Under the pieces are notes generated by a model that saw nothing but the letters and a program-made list of their open reading frames with translations, was not told where the DNA came from and did no database searches. The translations under genes were made by a program, and so were the position numbers. Shown in pieces: positions 9,237-17,140 of a DNA stretch of 64,000 nucleotides. Positions within the stretch are counted from its first letter, which is position 1, and each line of letters opens with the position of its first letter. Source of the DNA: Pseudorhodoferax sp. Leaf274 (GTDB lineage: Bacteria > Pseudomonadota > Gammaproteobacteria > Burkholderiales > Burkholderiaceae_C); NCBI RefSeq assembly GCF_001422445.1, contig NZ_LMNA01000001.1, positions 604,735 to 668,734 of the forward strand, read 5' to 3'.

Positions 9237-9877
9237 AGAGCCGCCTGCTGGATGCGGCGCATGCCTTGGGCCTGGCATTGTCAGACCAAGAGGCCGATGC
9301 ATTGCTGGCTTACCAGGGCTTGATCGCCAAATGGAACAAGGTCTACAACCTGACGGCCGTGCGCGACCCCGGGCAGATGCTCACGCAGCACCTGGTGGAT
9401 TGCCTGGCGGCCGTGCCGCCGCTGCGGCGCGCGCTGGCGGAGCAGGGCGGTGATGCGCCGGCGCTGCTGGATGTCGGCGCCGGCGCGGGCCTGCCCGGCG
9501 TGGTGTTCGCCATCCTGCATCCGCAGCTGCAGGTGCATTGCGTGGACACGGTTGCGAAGAAGGCGGCCTTCGTGCAGCAGGTGGCAGCGGAACTGAAGCT
9601 GCCCAACCTGCGCGGGCTGCATGCCCGTGTCGAGAGCCTCGGGCAGGGCTATGACGTGGTTTCCAGCCGGGCCTTCGCCTCGCTGGTCGACTTCACGGCC
9701 TGGTCGCGCGAAGCGCTCAAGCCGGGCGCAGTATGGCTGGCCATGAAGGGCAAGGAACCGCACGACGAGATCGCTGCACTGCCGGCCGATGTGCAGGTGT
9801 TTCACGTGGAACATCTGCAGGTTCCGGGGCTGGAGGCCGAGCGCTGCATCGTCTGGATGCGGCCCGCTGCCGCTTAA
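9233..9877 (+). CDS. rsmG: 16S rRNA (guanine(527)-N(7))-methyltransferase RsmG (GidB)
   Basis: A 214-residue SAM-dependent methyltransferase that makes m7G527 in 16S rRNA. The SAM-binding motif [18 protein letters not shown] is at about residues 79-96, and SRAFASL later is typical of RsmG. Start is GTG at 9233, overlapping the mnmG stop by 4 bases (GTGA). A near-perfect parS lies near the 3' end (9798-9813). Confidence 0.96.
   Translation: MKSRLLDAAHALGLALSDQEADALLAYQGLIAKWNKVYNLTAVRDPGQMLTQHLVDCLAAVPPLRRALAEQGGDAPALLDVGAGAGLPGVVFAILHPQLQVHCVDTVAKKAAFVQQVAAELKLPNLRGLHARVESLGQGYDVVSSRAFASLVDFTAWSREALKPGAVWLAMKGKEPHDEIAALPADVQVFHVEHLQVPGLEAERCIVWMRPAAA
9798..9813. other. parS-like site (one mismatch)
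   Basis: TGTTTCACGTGGAACA differs from the canonical parS at one position of one half-site. It lies inside rsmG, about 1.04 kb from the perfect site and 2 kb before parB. A second ParB site is plausible. Confidence 0.8.
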
Positions 9878-9908
9878 ACTCGCGGCCTGCTTCCCCTAGG
9901 AGATCCCC

Positions 9909-10520
9909 GTGTTCGGCATTGCTGACTACGGCGCATTTGTCGCCGCCATCGTCGTCTTCTTGATGATTCCCGGACCGGGCAACCTCGCACTGATCACCTC
10001 GACCAGCAAGGGCGGCCTGCGTGGCGGCCTGGCCTGCGCCGCCGGCATCATCCTCGGAGACCAGATCCTGCTATGGCTGGCCCTGGCCGGCGTGGCGGCC
10101 GTGCTGGCCGCCTATCCCGCGGCGTTCCACGCCGTGCAATGGCTGGGTGCCGCCTACCTCGCCTGGATGGGCGTGCGCATGTTGCGCGCCAAGCCGGGCG
10201 ACGCGCCGGTGCTGCAGATGCAGCCGCGCCATTACCTGCGCCAGGCGCTCATGATCACGCTGTTGAATCCCAAGGCCATCGTGTTCTACATGGCCTTCTT
10301 TCCGTTGTTCATTGCGCCCGCACAACACCAGGGCATGGTGACCTTCGGCGTGATGGCCGCCACCATCGCCGCGCTGGGCTTCACCTACAGCCTCATCGCC
10401 GTGCTGCTCACCCATACGCTGGCCGAGCGCCTGCGTGCCAACCGCCGGATCTCCGGCGCGCTGGAGAAGATCGCCGGGCTGTTCCTGGTCGGCTTCGGCA
10501 TCAAGCTGGCGGTGCAGTGA
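9909..10520 (+). CDS. LysE/RhtB-family amino acid exporter
   Basis: A 203-residue inner-membrane protein with about six hydrophobic segments. The family signature PGPGNLALITSTSKGGLRGG follows the first helix, and FFPLFI after LNPKAIVFYMA is also typical of the LysE/RhtB family. Such proteins export amino acids or homoserine lactones; the substrate here is unknown. Start is GTG at 9909, with AGGAG just upstream. The stop overlaps the parA start by one base, placing an exporter inside the segregation operon. Confidence 0.9.
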   Translation: MFGIADYGAFVAAIVVFLMIPGPGNLALITSTSKGGLRGGLACAAGIILGDQILLWLALAGVAAVLAAYPAAFHAVQWLGAAYLAWMGVRMLRAKPGDAPVLQMQPRHYLRQALMITLLNPKAIVFYMAFFPLFIAPAQHQGMVTFGVMAATIAALGFTYSLIAVLLTHTLAERLRANRRISGALEKIAGLFLVGFGIKLAVQ

Positions 10521-11284
10521 TGGCGCGTGTTTTCTGCATTGCCAACCAGAAGGGCGGCGTCGGCAAGACCACGACGACTGTCAACCTGGCGGCCGGATTG
10601 GTCCGTGCCGAGCAGCGTGTGCTGCTGATCGACCTGGACCCGCAGGGCAACGCCACCATGGGCTCGGGCGTCGACAAGCGGGCGCTGGAGCTGTCGGTGT
10701 ACGACGTGCTGCTGGAGTCCGCCAGCATCGCCGAGGCACGCGTGAAGTCCGAGAAGTGCGGCTACGACGTGCTGGGCGCCAGCCGTGAATTGGCCGGTGC
10801 CGAGGTCGAGATGGTCAGCGTCGAACGGCGCGAGCGCCGCCTCAAGCAGGCGCTGGAGGCGGTGCAGGGCGACTACGACTTCGTGCTGATCGACTGCCCG
10901 CCGTCGCTCTCGATGCTGACCTTGAATGGCTTGTGCGCAGCGCACGGCGTGATCGTTCCCATGCAGTGCGAATATTTTGCGCTCGAAGGGCTGACGGACC
11001 TGGTCAACACCATCAAGCAGGTCCACGCCAATCTCAACAAGGAACTCAAGATCATCGGCCTGCTGCGTGTGATGTTCGACCCGCGCATCACGCTGCAGCA
11101 ACAGGTCAGCGACCAGCTCAAGGGCCATTTCGGCGACAAGGTGTTCGACACCGTGATCCCGCGCAACGTGCGCCTGGCCGAGGCACCGAGCTATGGCCTG
11201 CCGGGCGTGGTGTTCGACCCCTCGGCGCGCGGCAGCCAGGCCTACCTGAGCTTCGCGCGCGAGATGGTGGTGCGCGCACGATGA
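10520..11284 (+). CDS. parA: Chromosome partitioning ATPase ParA (Soj)
   Basis: A 254-residue ParA-family ATPase that moves ParB-parS complexes along the nucleoid. The deviant Walker A KGGVGKT is at 11-17, followed by LLIDLDPQGNAT (A') and FVLIDCPPSLSMLT (Walker B). It lacks the N-terminal helix-turn-helix of plasmid type Ia ParA, as expected for a chromosomal protein. It overlaps the genes on both sides (LysE-family stop, hydrolase start). Confidence 0.96.
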   Translation: MARVFCIANQKGGVGKTTTTVNLAAGLVRAEQRVLLIDLDPQGNATMGSGVDKRALELSVYDVLLESASIAEARVKSEKCGYDVLGASRELAGAEVEMVSVERRERRLKQALEAVQGDYDFVLIDCPPSLSMLTLNGLCAAHGVIVPMQCEYFALEGLTDLVNTIKQVHANLNKELKIIGLLRVMFDPRITLQQQVSDQLKGHFGDKVFDTVIPRNVRLAEAPSYGLPGVVFDPSARGSQAYLSFAREMVVRAR

Positions 11285-11823
11285 GCGTCGGCGTGCTCAC
11301 GCTGCCGGGGTGGCAGGGCTCTGGCCCCGGCCATTGGCAGACCTTGTGGGAGCAGCGCCACGGCGACCGCCGCGTCGAGCAGCACGACTGGACGCGGCCG
11401 CTGCGCGGCGACTGGCTCGCGCGGCTGGACGAGGTGCTGCTGGGCCTGCCGCAAGAGCAGGGCGTGGTGCTGGCCGCCCACAGCCTGGGCTGCATCCAGG
11501 TGGCCGCCTGGGCCGACCACAGCCGGCTGACGGCGCGCGTGCGCGGTGCCCTGCTGGTCGCGCCCGGCGATGTCGAGCGCGAAGACCTGCGCGTGCTGCT
11601 GCCGGGTTGGGCGCCCATCGTGCGCCGGCGCTTGCCATTCCGAAGCCTGCTCCTGGGCAGCCGCAACGACCCCTACTGCACCCAGGAGCGCGCCCAGGCC
11701 ATGGCGCGGGACTGGGGTGCGACTTACCACGACATGGGCGCCGGCGGGCATCTGAACGCCGCATCGGGACTGGGCGACTGGCCCGCCGCGCGCGCCTTGC
11801 TTGAAGAACTCCGGAAAGAATAG
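11281..11823 (+). CDS. RBBP9/YdeN-family alpha/beta hydrolase
   Basis: A 180-residue small serine hydrolase. It begins with the family pattern LPGWQGSGPGHWQTLWE; the nucleophile elbow reads AAHSLGC, and the late GAGGHLNAASG supplies the likely catalytic His. Substrate is unknown for the family in bacteria. It overlaps the parA stop by 4 bases and ends 5 bases before parB, so it is cotranscribed between the two partition genes. Confidence 0.85.
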   Translation: MSVGVLTLPGWQGSGPGHWQTLWEQRHGDRRVEQHDWTRPLRGDWLARLDEVLLGLPQEQGVVLAAHSLGCIQVAAWADHSRLTARVRGALLVAPGDVEREDLRVLLPGWAPIVRRRLPFRSLLLGSRNDPYCTQERAQAMARDWGATYHDMGAGGHLNAASGLGDWPAARALLEELRKE

Positions 11824-11828
11824 ATCCT

Positions 11829-12761
11829 ATGGTCACCAAACGCCCCAAGGGCCTGGGCCGCGGGCTGGAAGCCCTGCTGGGCCCCACCGTCGCCGACACG
11901 CCGGTTGGCGAGGCCAGCGCCGCTGCCGACGGCAAGCCCAGCACGCTGAGCCTGGAGGCCATGGTGCCGGGCCAATACCAGCCGCGCACGCGCATGGACG
12001 AAGGCGCGCTCTACGAGTTGGCCGAGAGCATCAAGGCCCAGGGCATCATGCAGCCCATCCTCGTGCGCCAGCTGACGGCAGGCGAGCACGCGGGCAAGTA
12101 CGAAATCATTGCCGGCGAGCGCCGCTTCCGCGCTGCGCGCCTGGCCGGCCTGGACCAGGTGCCGGTGCTGGTGCGCGACGTGCCCGACGAGTCCGCGGCC
12201 GCGATGTCGCTGATCGAGAACATCCAGCGCGAGGACCTGAACCCGCTGGAAGAGGCACAGGGCCTGCAGCGCCTGGTCAAGGAATTCGGCATGACGCACG
12301 AGCAGGCGGCCCAGGCCGTCGGCCGCTCGCGCAGCGCGGCCAGCAACCTGCTGCGCCTGCTGCAACTGGCCGATCCGGTGCAGACCATGCTCATGGCCGG
12401 CGACCTGGACATGGGCCATGCGCGCGCGCTGCTGTCGCTGGACCGGGCCACGCAGATCACGGCCGGCAACCAGATTTCGGCCAAGAAGCTGTCGGTGCGC
12501 GAGGCGGAGAGCCTGGCCAAGAAGCTGTCGGCCGAGTTCACGCTGACCTCGCCCAAGCCGAAGAAGGAGAAGTCGCGCGACTTGAAGCGGGTGGAGGAGG
12601 AGCTCTCCGACCTGTTCGCCGCCGACGTCGAGATCCGCATCAAGAAGCGCGTCAAGCGCGGCGGCCGCATGCAGGAGGCGGGCGAGCTGAGCATCCAGTT
12701 CGGTTCGCTCGAAGAGCTCAACGGGCTGATCGAGAAGCTGTCGCCCACGGTCGCGCGCTGA
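11829..12761 (+). CDS. parB: Chromosome partitioning protein ParB (Spo0J)
   Basis: A 310-residue CTPase clamp that loads at parS. The N-terminus KGLGRGLEALLG is the ParA-interacting type; the CTP-binding GERRFRAAR begins at 96; the helix-turn-helix follows (VGRSRSAASNLLRLLQL), and the C-terminal dimerisation part is present. Two parS sequences lie upstream in mnmG and rsmG. Its stop overlaps the next start by one base. Confidence 0.97.
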   Translation: MVTKRPKGLGRGLEALLGPTVADTPVGEASAAADGKPSTLSLEAMVPGQYQPRTRMDEGALYELAESIKAQGIMQPILVRQLTAGEHAGKYEIIAGERRFRAARLAGLDQVPVLVRDVPDESAAAMSLIENIQREDLNPLEEAQGLQRLVKEFGMTHEQAAQAVGRSRSAASNLLRLLQLADPVQTMLMAGDLDMGHARALLSLDRATQITAGNQISAKKLSVREAESLAKKLSAEFTLTSPKPKKEKSRDLKRVEEELSDLFAADVEIRIKKRVKRGGRMQEAGELSIQFGSLEELNGLIEKLSPTVAR

Positions 12762-13495
12762 TGCCGCGCCTGCCCTGGCCGCTGCCCGCCGTGCTGGCCT
12801 GGGCGCTGGCCTGGGGCTTGTTCAGGGTTCTGCTGGGTGTTGGCGCAACCCCGTGGCTGGCGTTGCTGCTGGCCAGCGCCGCGGGTGCCTTGGCCAGTGT
12901 GCTGGGCAGCACGCTGTGGCGCCGCCTGCTGATCGCGCTGGGCTTTCCGCTGGCCCTGCTGCTCAGCGGCGCGGCCCAGTGGCCGGCCTGGGCCTGGCTG
13001 CTGCCAATGGCCTTGCTGGCACTGGTCTATCCGCTCAATGCCTGGCGCGATGCGCCGCTATTCCCGACACCGGCCGGTGCACTGCAGGGCCTGGCTGCGC
13101 AGGCGCCGCTGCCGCCCGGCGCCCGGGTGCTGGATGCCGGCTGCGGCCTGGGCCACGGATTGCAAGCATTGCGCTGGACATATCCACAGGCCGAACTGCA
13201 TGGGGTGGAATGGAGCTGGCCTTTGCGGCTCGCCTGCGCACTGCGCTGCCCCTGGGCCCGCGTGCGCCAGGGCAACATGTGGCGCGCCGACTGGCGTCCC
13301 TTTGCCATGGTCTACCTGTTCCAGCGGCCCGAGAGCATGGCGCGCGCCGTGGCCAAGGCCCAGGCGGAGCTGGCACCCGGCGCGTGGCTGGTCAGCCTGG
13401 AGTTCGAGGCCACCGCGCTGCGGCCCACGGCCCGCCTGCAAGGCGCCGATGGCCGCCCGGTCTGGCTGTACCAGGCTCCCTTCACGAAGGCATGA
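12761..13495 (+). CDS. Membrane-anchored class I SAM-dependent methyltransferase-like protein
   Basis: A 244-residue protein with three to four N-terminal hydrophobic helices (residues about 8-100) followed by a compact methyltransferase fold whose SAM motif is VLDAGCGLGHGLQAL, near residue 123. Membrane-embedded methyltransferases of this kind are seen next to parB in related bacteria, but the substrate is not known. It is last in the segregation operon and is followed at once by a hairpin terminator. Confidence 0.7.
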   Translation: MPRLPWPLPAVLAWALAWGLFRVLLGVGATPWLALLLASAAGALASVLGSTLWRRLLIALGFPLALLLSGAAQWPAWAWLLPMALLALVYPLNAWRDAPLFPTPAGALQGLAAQAPLPPGARVLDAGCGLGHGLQALRWTYPQAELHGVEWSWPLRLACALRCPWARVRQGNMWRADWRPFAMVYLFQRPESMARAVAKAQAELAPGAWLVSLEFEATALRPTARLQGADGRPVWLYQAPFTKA

Positions 13496-13518
13496 AAAAA
13501 CCGCCCGAAGGCGGTTTT
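13495..13518. terminator. Bidirectional intrinsic terminator
   Basis: Stem CCGCC-CGAA-GGCGG (13501-13514) is flanked by a run of A on the left and TTTT on the right, so it can end transcripts from both directions. It lies between the convergent methyltransferase and CsgG-like genes. Confidence 0.87.
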
Positions 13519-13536
13519 GATCGCAGCAGGGTCAGC

Positions 13537-14367
13537 TTATTGGCCGACCTTCAGCACGCCACCGCGGCCCAGGCCGCCCTTGACTTCCTGCGCCTTGTAG
13601 TTGCGCAGCGAGATGACCATGGAGTTCCAGGCGTCGACGAAGGCCGACACCGTGGCCTTGCCCTCGGGCGTGCGCGAGAAGCCGCCCAGGCCCGCCGCTG
13701 CACCGCCGCCGAAGGCGCCCAGCGCCGCACCGAAGTTGGTGGCCGTGGCGTTGCCTTCGGAGATGCCGATCTGCACGCCCGAACGGATGTCGAACAGCGT
13801 CATGGTCACGACCGAAGCCTTGCTTTCCATCGAGCCGGCCAGTGCGCCGAAGCCGCGCGGAAGGAAACCGCCCAGGCCGGCCGCCACTTTGCCGGTGGAG
13901 TCGTTGTCGATGATGATGGCCGGCTCCAGGAAGTAGTCGGCCGCCACGCGCTGGCCCTTCTCCTGCTTGGAGCCCGCGCGGAACTCGCCCGAGTTGCGCT
14001 GCTTGTCGGTGATGGCGGACAGCTTGCTCTCGGTGCGGTTGTTGCCGATGGAGGTGATCACGAAGCAGTTGGACTGCTGCACGGCCAGGCGCAGCAGCGG
14101 CTCGATCGAGGTCACCTTGGTGGCCGCGCCGAAGCTGGCGTACCAGTCCTTGCCGCGGCCGTCATCCACCGCCAGGGTGCCCATCGGTGCGTCGCAGCGC
14201 TCCAGCGCCGGATTGGCGCCCACGCTCGAACCCCCGGCTGCGCCGCCCGTCACGGCCGTGGGCGCGGTGCCGGTCGTGACCTTGCCGCCGCCAGGCGTTT
14301 CGCAGCCGGCCAGGGCCAGGACGGAGGCGACCAGCACGGCAGGACGCAGGAAGGAGGAGGTGTTCAT
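13537..14367 (-). CDS. CsgG/HfaB-like lipoprotein
   Basis: A 276-residue protein with a lipoprotein signal (lipobox LAGC, Cys about 22). The mature part has the pattern of CsgG-like outer-membrane secretion proteins: VTSIEPLLRLAVQQSNCFVI, the ADYFLEPAIIIDN strand and SVVTMTLFDIRSGVQIGISE. CsgG exports curli subunits in enterobacteria, but no csgA, B, E or F is nearby, so this is an orphan member. It lies 56 bases downstream of the Sel1 lipoprotein gene on the same strand, probably one operon. Confidence 0.75.
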   Translation of the reverse strand: MNTSSFLRPAVLVASVLALAGCETPGGGKVTTGTAPTAVTGGAAGGSSVGANPALERCDAPMGTLAVDDGRGKDWYASFGAATKVTSIEPLLRLAVQQSNCFVITSIGNNRTESKLSAITDKQRNSGEFRAGSKQEKGQRVAADYFLEPAIIIDNDSTGKVAAGLGGFLPRGFGALAGSMESKASVVTMTLFDIRSGVQIGISEGNATATNFGAALGAFGGGAAAGLGGFSRTPEGKATVSAFVDAWNSMVISLRNYKAQEVKGGLGRGGVLKVGQ

Positions 14368-14423
14368 GGCTTGGCTTTCAGCAAGAGGATGGGTGAAGGA
14401 AAGTGGTGCGGGCGGGGCGGCGG

Positions 14424-15029
14424 TCAGTAGCGGTAGTACCAGCCGGTCGGGCGCCAGGCCCAGTAATACGTGTAGCCGGTCTGCCAGTAGCCGTACCAGG
14501 CGGTGCGGTTCAGGTTGACCCAGGCCTTGTATTCGTCCTGGTTCTTCTTCTTGGCGGCGGAGGCCTCGGCCAGAAGCTTGCTGGCTTCCCTGTCGCCACG
14601 GGCGGCGGCCAGCGACAACCATTTCTCGGCTTCGGCCGGATCGGAGCCCATTTCTTCCAGGCCCATCAGATAGAAGCGGCCGAGTGCCAGCTGGGCCTGC
14701 GGATGGCCGCGCTCGCCGGCGCTGCGCATCCACTGCAGTGCCTGGTAGCTGTTCTGCGGCACGCCGTCGCCGCGGAAGTAGCGCAGGCCCAGGTCGTAGG
14801 CGGCGCGCGGGTCTTTCTTGCCCAGGTCGGACAGCGCGGCGATGCGGCGTGTCTGCTCGGGGTTGTCGTCGCGCGTGGCGTCGAAGGTAGCGCTGTTGCG
14901 CGGACGGTCAGAGCAGCCCCTGTCGTCGCAGATGCGGACCATGGCCGGCTGGTCCGGTGCGGCGGCCGGCGGCGCCTGCACGCAGGCCGCCAGGGCCAGT
15001 GCGGCGAGGGGCAGAAGCGGGCGGATCAT
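14424..15029 (-). CDS. Sel1-repeat lipoprotein with aromatic-rich C-terminus
   Basis: A 201-residue protein. Its signal peptide ends in a lipobox (LAAC, Cys16). Sel1-type repeats follow at about 75-150 (AAYDLGLRYFRGDGVPQNSY, then ALGRFYLMGLEEMGSDPAEA). The last 26 residues are half Trp or Tyr, ending WYYRY, which is unusual. Sel1 proteins act as scaffolds; the role here is unknown. Gene order suggests a shared job with the CsgG-like lipoprotein downstream. Confidence 0.75.
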   Translation of the reverse strand: MIRPLLPLAALALAACVQAPPAAAPDQPAMVRICDDRGCSDRPRNSATFDATRDDNPEQTRRIAALSDLGKKDPRAAYDLGLRYFRGDGVPQNSYQALQWMRSAGERGHPQAQLALGRFYLMGLEEMGSDPAEAEKWLSLAAARGDREASKLLAEASAAKKKNQDEYKAWVNLNRTAWYGYWQTGYTYYWAWRPTGWYYRY

Positions 15030-15181
15030 GGAAATCCCATCAGAAAAGGGGCAACTGTATGTCTTGACTTGCAAAAGTTCCATGCATGTCAAGTCGGAGA
15101 GTAACCAATTTTGACGAAATCTCCGGGGCGGTGGCCGGGAATTTTGTGTGAACCATGCACGCCATCGGGCGCGCCAGCCAC

Positions 15182-16606
15182 TCACATCACGAAAATCTTG
15201 CCCGGATTCATGATGTTCAGCGGGTCCAGCGCGCGCTTGATCGTGCGCATCATCTCGACCGCGCCGGCGCCGGTCTCGTCCACCAGGAACCCCATCTTGT
15301 GCAGGCCCACGCCGTGCTCGCCCGTGCAGGTGCCCTCCAGCCGCAGCGCGCGCGCCACCAGGTCGTGGTTGAGCTGCTCGGCCTTGGTGCGCTCCTCGGG
15401 CAGGTTCGGGTCCAGCAAGTAGCCGAAGTGGAAGTTGCCGTCGCCCACGTGGCCGACGAGGAAGTAGGGGATGCCGCTGGCATCGGCCTCGGCCACGGAA
15501 TCGAGCAGGCAGTCCGCCAGCCGCGAGATCGGCACGCAGGTGTCCGTGGAGATCACCTTGCAGCCCGGGCGCGATTGCACGGCCGCGAAGTAGGCGTTGT
15601 GCCGCGCCGTCCACAGCCGCGTGCGCTCCTCGGGCGTGCTGGCCCATTCGAAGGCGTTGCCGCCGAATTCGGCCGCGATCTCCTGCACCGTCTCGGCCTG
15701 CTCCTGCACGCCGGCCGGCGAGCCGTGGAACTCCATGAGCAGCATGGGCTCCTCGCGCAGGGCGAGCTTGGCATAGGCGTTGACCATGCGCACGGTGTTC
15801 GCGTCGATCAGTTCGACACGCGCGATCGGCACGCCCAGCTGCACCGTCTGGATCACGGTGCGCACGGCCGCCTCGATGCTCGGGAACGAGCAGATCGCGG
15901 CCGAGACGGCCTCGGGCAGCGGGTAGATGCGCAGCGTGACCTCGGTGATCACGCCCAGCGTGCCCTCGCTGCCCACGAACAGCCGCGTGAGGTCGTAGCC
16001 GGCCGACGACTTCTTGGCCCGCGTGCCGGTGCGGATGGCCTCGCCCTGGGCCGTGACCACCTCGAGCGCCAGCACGTTCTCGCGCATGGTGCCGTAGCGC
16101 ACGGCGTTGGTGCCGCTGGCGCGCGTGGCGGCCATGCCGCCGATGGACGCATCGGCGCCGGGGTCGATCGGGAAGAACAGGCCGGTGCTCTTGATCTCCT
16201 CGTTGAGCTGCTTGCGCGTGACGCCGGGCTGCACCGTCACCGTCAGGTCTTCGGCGTTCACGGCCAGCACCTTGTTCATGCGCGACACATCGATGCTGAT
16301 GCCGCCCTGCACGGCCAGCAGATGGCCTTCGAGCGAAGAGCCCACGCCGAAAGGGATCACCGGCACCGCATGCGCGGCGGCCAGGCGCACGGCGTGTGCC
16401 ACATCGTCGGTGCTCTCGGCGAACACCACGGCGGCCGGCGGCGGCACGGTGAATGAGGATTCGTCGCGCCCATGCTGCTCGCGCACCACGAGCGCGGTGG
16501 AACAACGCTCGCCGAAGTGGGCCTTGAGCGCCTCGACCAGCGCTGCGGGCACCTCGCGCGGATGGAATTCGGGGATCAACTGGGCGGTGCTGGCAGGAGC
16601 GTTCAT
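15182..16606 (-). CDS. FAD-linked oxidase, D-lactate dehydrogenase (cytochrome)-like
   Basis: A 474-residue flavoprotein of the GlcD/LDHD group, oxidising D-2-hydroxy acids. The FAD PCMH domain includes PFGVGSSLEGH and IDPGADASIGGMAATRASGT; the C-terminal cap carries GHVGDGNFH, typical of D-lactate and D-2-hydroxyglutarate dehydrogenases, and GEHGVGLHK near the end. It resembles mitochondrial LDHD more than multisubunit GlcDEF, since no glcE or glcF is adjacent. It is divergent from the DUF35 operon, and the 131-base gap holds a motif shared with 32934. Confidence 0.88.
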   Translation of the reverse strand: MNAPASTAQLIPEFHPREVPAALVEALKAHFGERCSTALVVREQHGRDESSFTVPPPAAVVFAESTDDVAHAVRLAAAHAVPVIPFGVGSSLEGHLLAVQGGISIDVSRMNKVLAVNAEDLTVTVQPGVTRKQLNEEIKSTGLFFPIDPGADASIGGMAATRASGTNAVRYGTMRENVLALEVVTAQGEAIRTGTRAKKSSAGYDLTRLFVGSEGTLGVITEVTLRIYPLPEAVSAAICSFPSIEAAVRTVIQTVQLGVPIARVELIDANTVRMVNAYAKLALREEPMLLMEFHGSPAGVQEQAETVQEIAAEFGGNAFEWASTPEERTRLWTARHNAYFAAVQSRPGCKVISTDTCVPISRLADCLLDSVAEADASGIPYFLVGHVGDGNFHFGYLLDPNLPEERTKAEQLNHDLVARALRLEGTCTGEHGVGLHKMGFLVDETGAGAVEMMRTIKRALDPLNIMNPGKIFVM

Positions 16607-16644
16607 GGCTTGTCTCCGGAAGGGAGCGCCATTCTAGAAGTCGC

Positions 16645-16675
16645 CTGAACACCCCGTTCACCAAATACGGATGGC
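16645..16675 (+). promoter_or_regulatory. 31-nt motif shared with 32934-32964
   Basis: Matches the sequence at 32934-32964 at 27 of 31 positions in the same orientation; both begin CTGAACACCCC and end GATGGC. Each lies in a divergent intergenic region, 60-75 bases before a plus-strand catabolic operon. A common regulator or promoter type is likely, but the factor is unknown. Confidence 0.6.
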
Positions 16676-16737
16676 GCCTGCCGGCCCCGGGCGGCATGCT
16701 TGCGTCCATTCGAAACCCGAAGAGACACGCTTCTCCC

Positions 16738-17136
16738 ATGACCACCATCCTCCCACCCGATGCGGCGGGCGGCGTCCAGGCGCGCCACCAGGCCGCGCTG
16801 AAGGAAGGCCGCTTCCTGATCCAACGCTGCGGCGACTGCAGCCAGCACGTCTACTACCCACGCGCGCTGTGCCCGCACTGCGGCAGCGAAGCGCTCGAAC
16901 TGGTCGCGCCCGCCGGCACCGGCACCGTCTACTCCGTGACCACGATGCGCCGCAAGCCCGAGGCCGGTGGCGACCTCAATGTGTCGCTGATCGACCTGGA
17001 CGAAGGCGTGCGCCTGATGAGCCGCGTCGAAGGCGTGCCGGCCAGCGATGTGCGCATCGGCCTGCGCGTCGAGGCGCGCGTGCTGCAGCGCGAGGGCGCG
17101 GACGCGCTCGTGGTGTTCGATCCGGTGCAGGGGTGA
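16738..17136 (+). CDS. Zn-ribbon OB-fold protein (DUF35), thiolase/aldolase partner
   Basis: A 132-residue DUF35 protein: zinc ribbon with CGDC and CPHC (residues about 38-57) followed by the OB fold (GTVYSVTTMRRKP onwards). In steroid side-chain degradation, DUF35 subunits bind thiolase-like Ltp2 to form a retro-aldolase; elsewhere they accompany SCP2-type thiolases. The next gene, 4 bases on, is such a thiolase-like protein, so the two are expected to form a complex. The ATG at 16738 is preferred over one 42 bases upstream because the domain starts after it. Confidence 0.88.
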   Translation: MTTILPPDAAGGVQARHQAALKEGRFLIQRCGDCSQHVYYPRALCPHCGSEALELVAPAGTGTVYSVTTMRRKPEAGGDLNVSLIDLDEGVRLMSRVEGVPASDVRIGLRVEARVLQREGADALVVFDPVQG

Positions 17137-17140
17137 CGCG

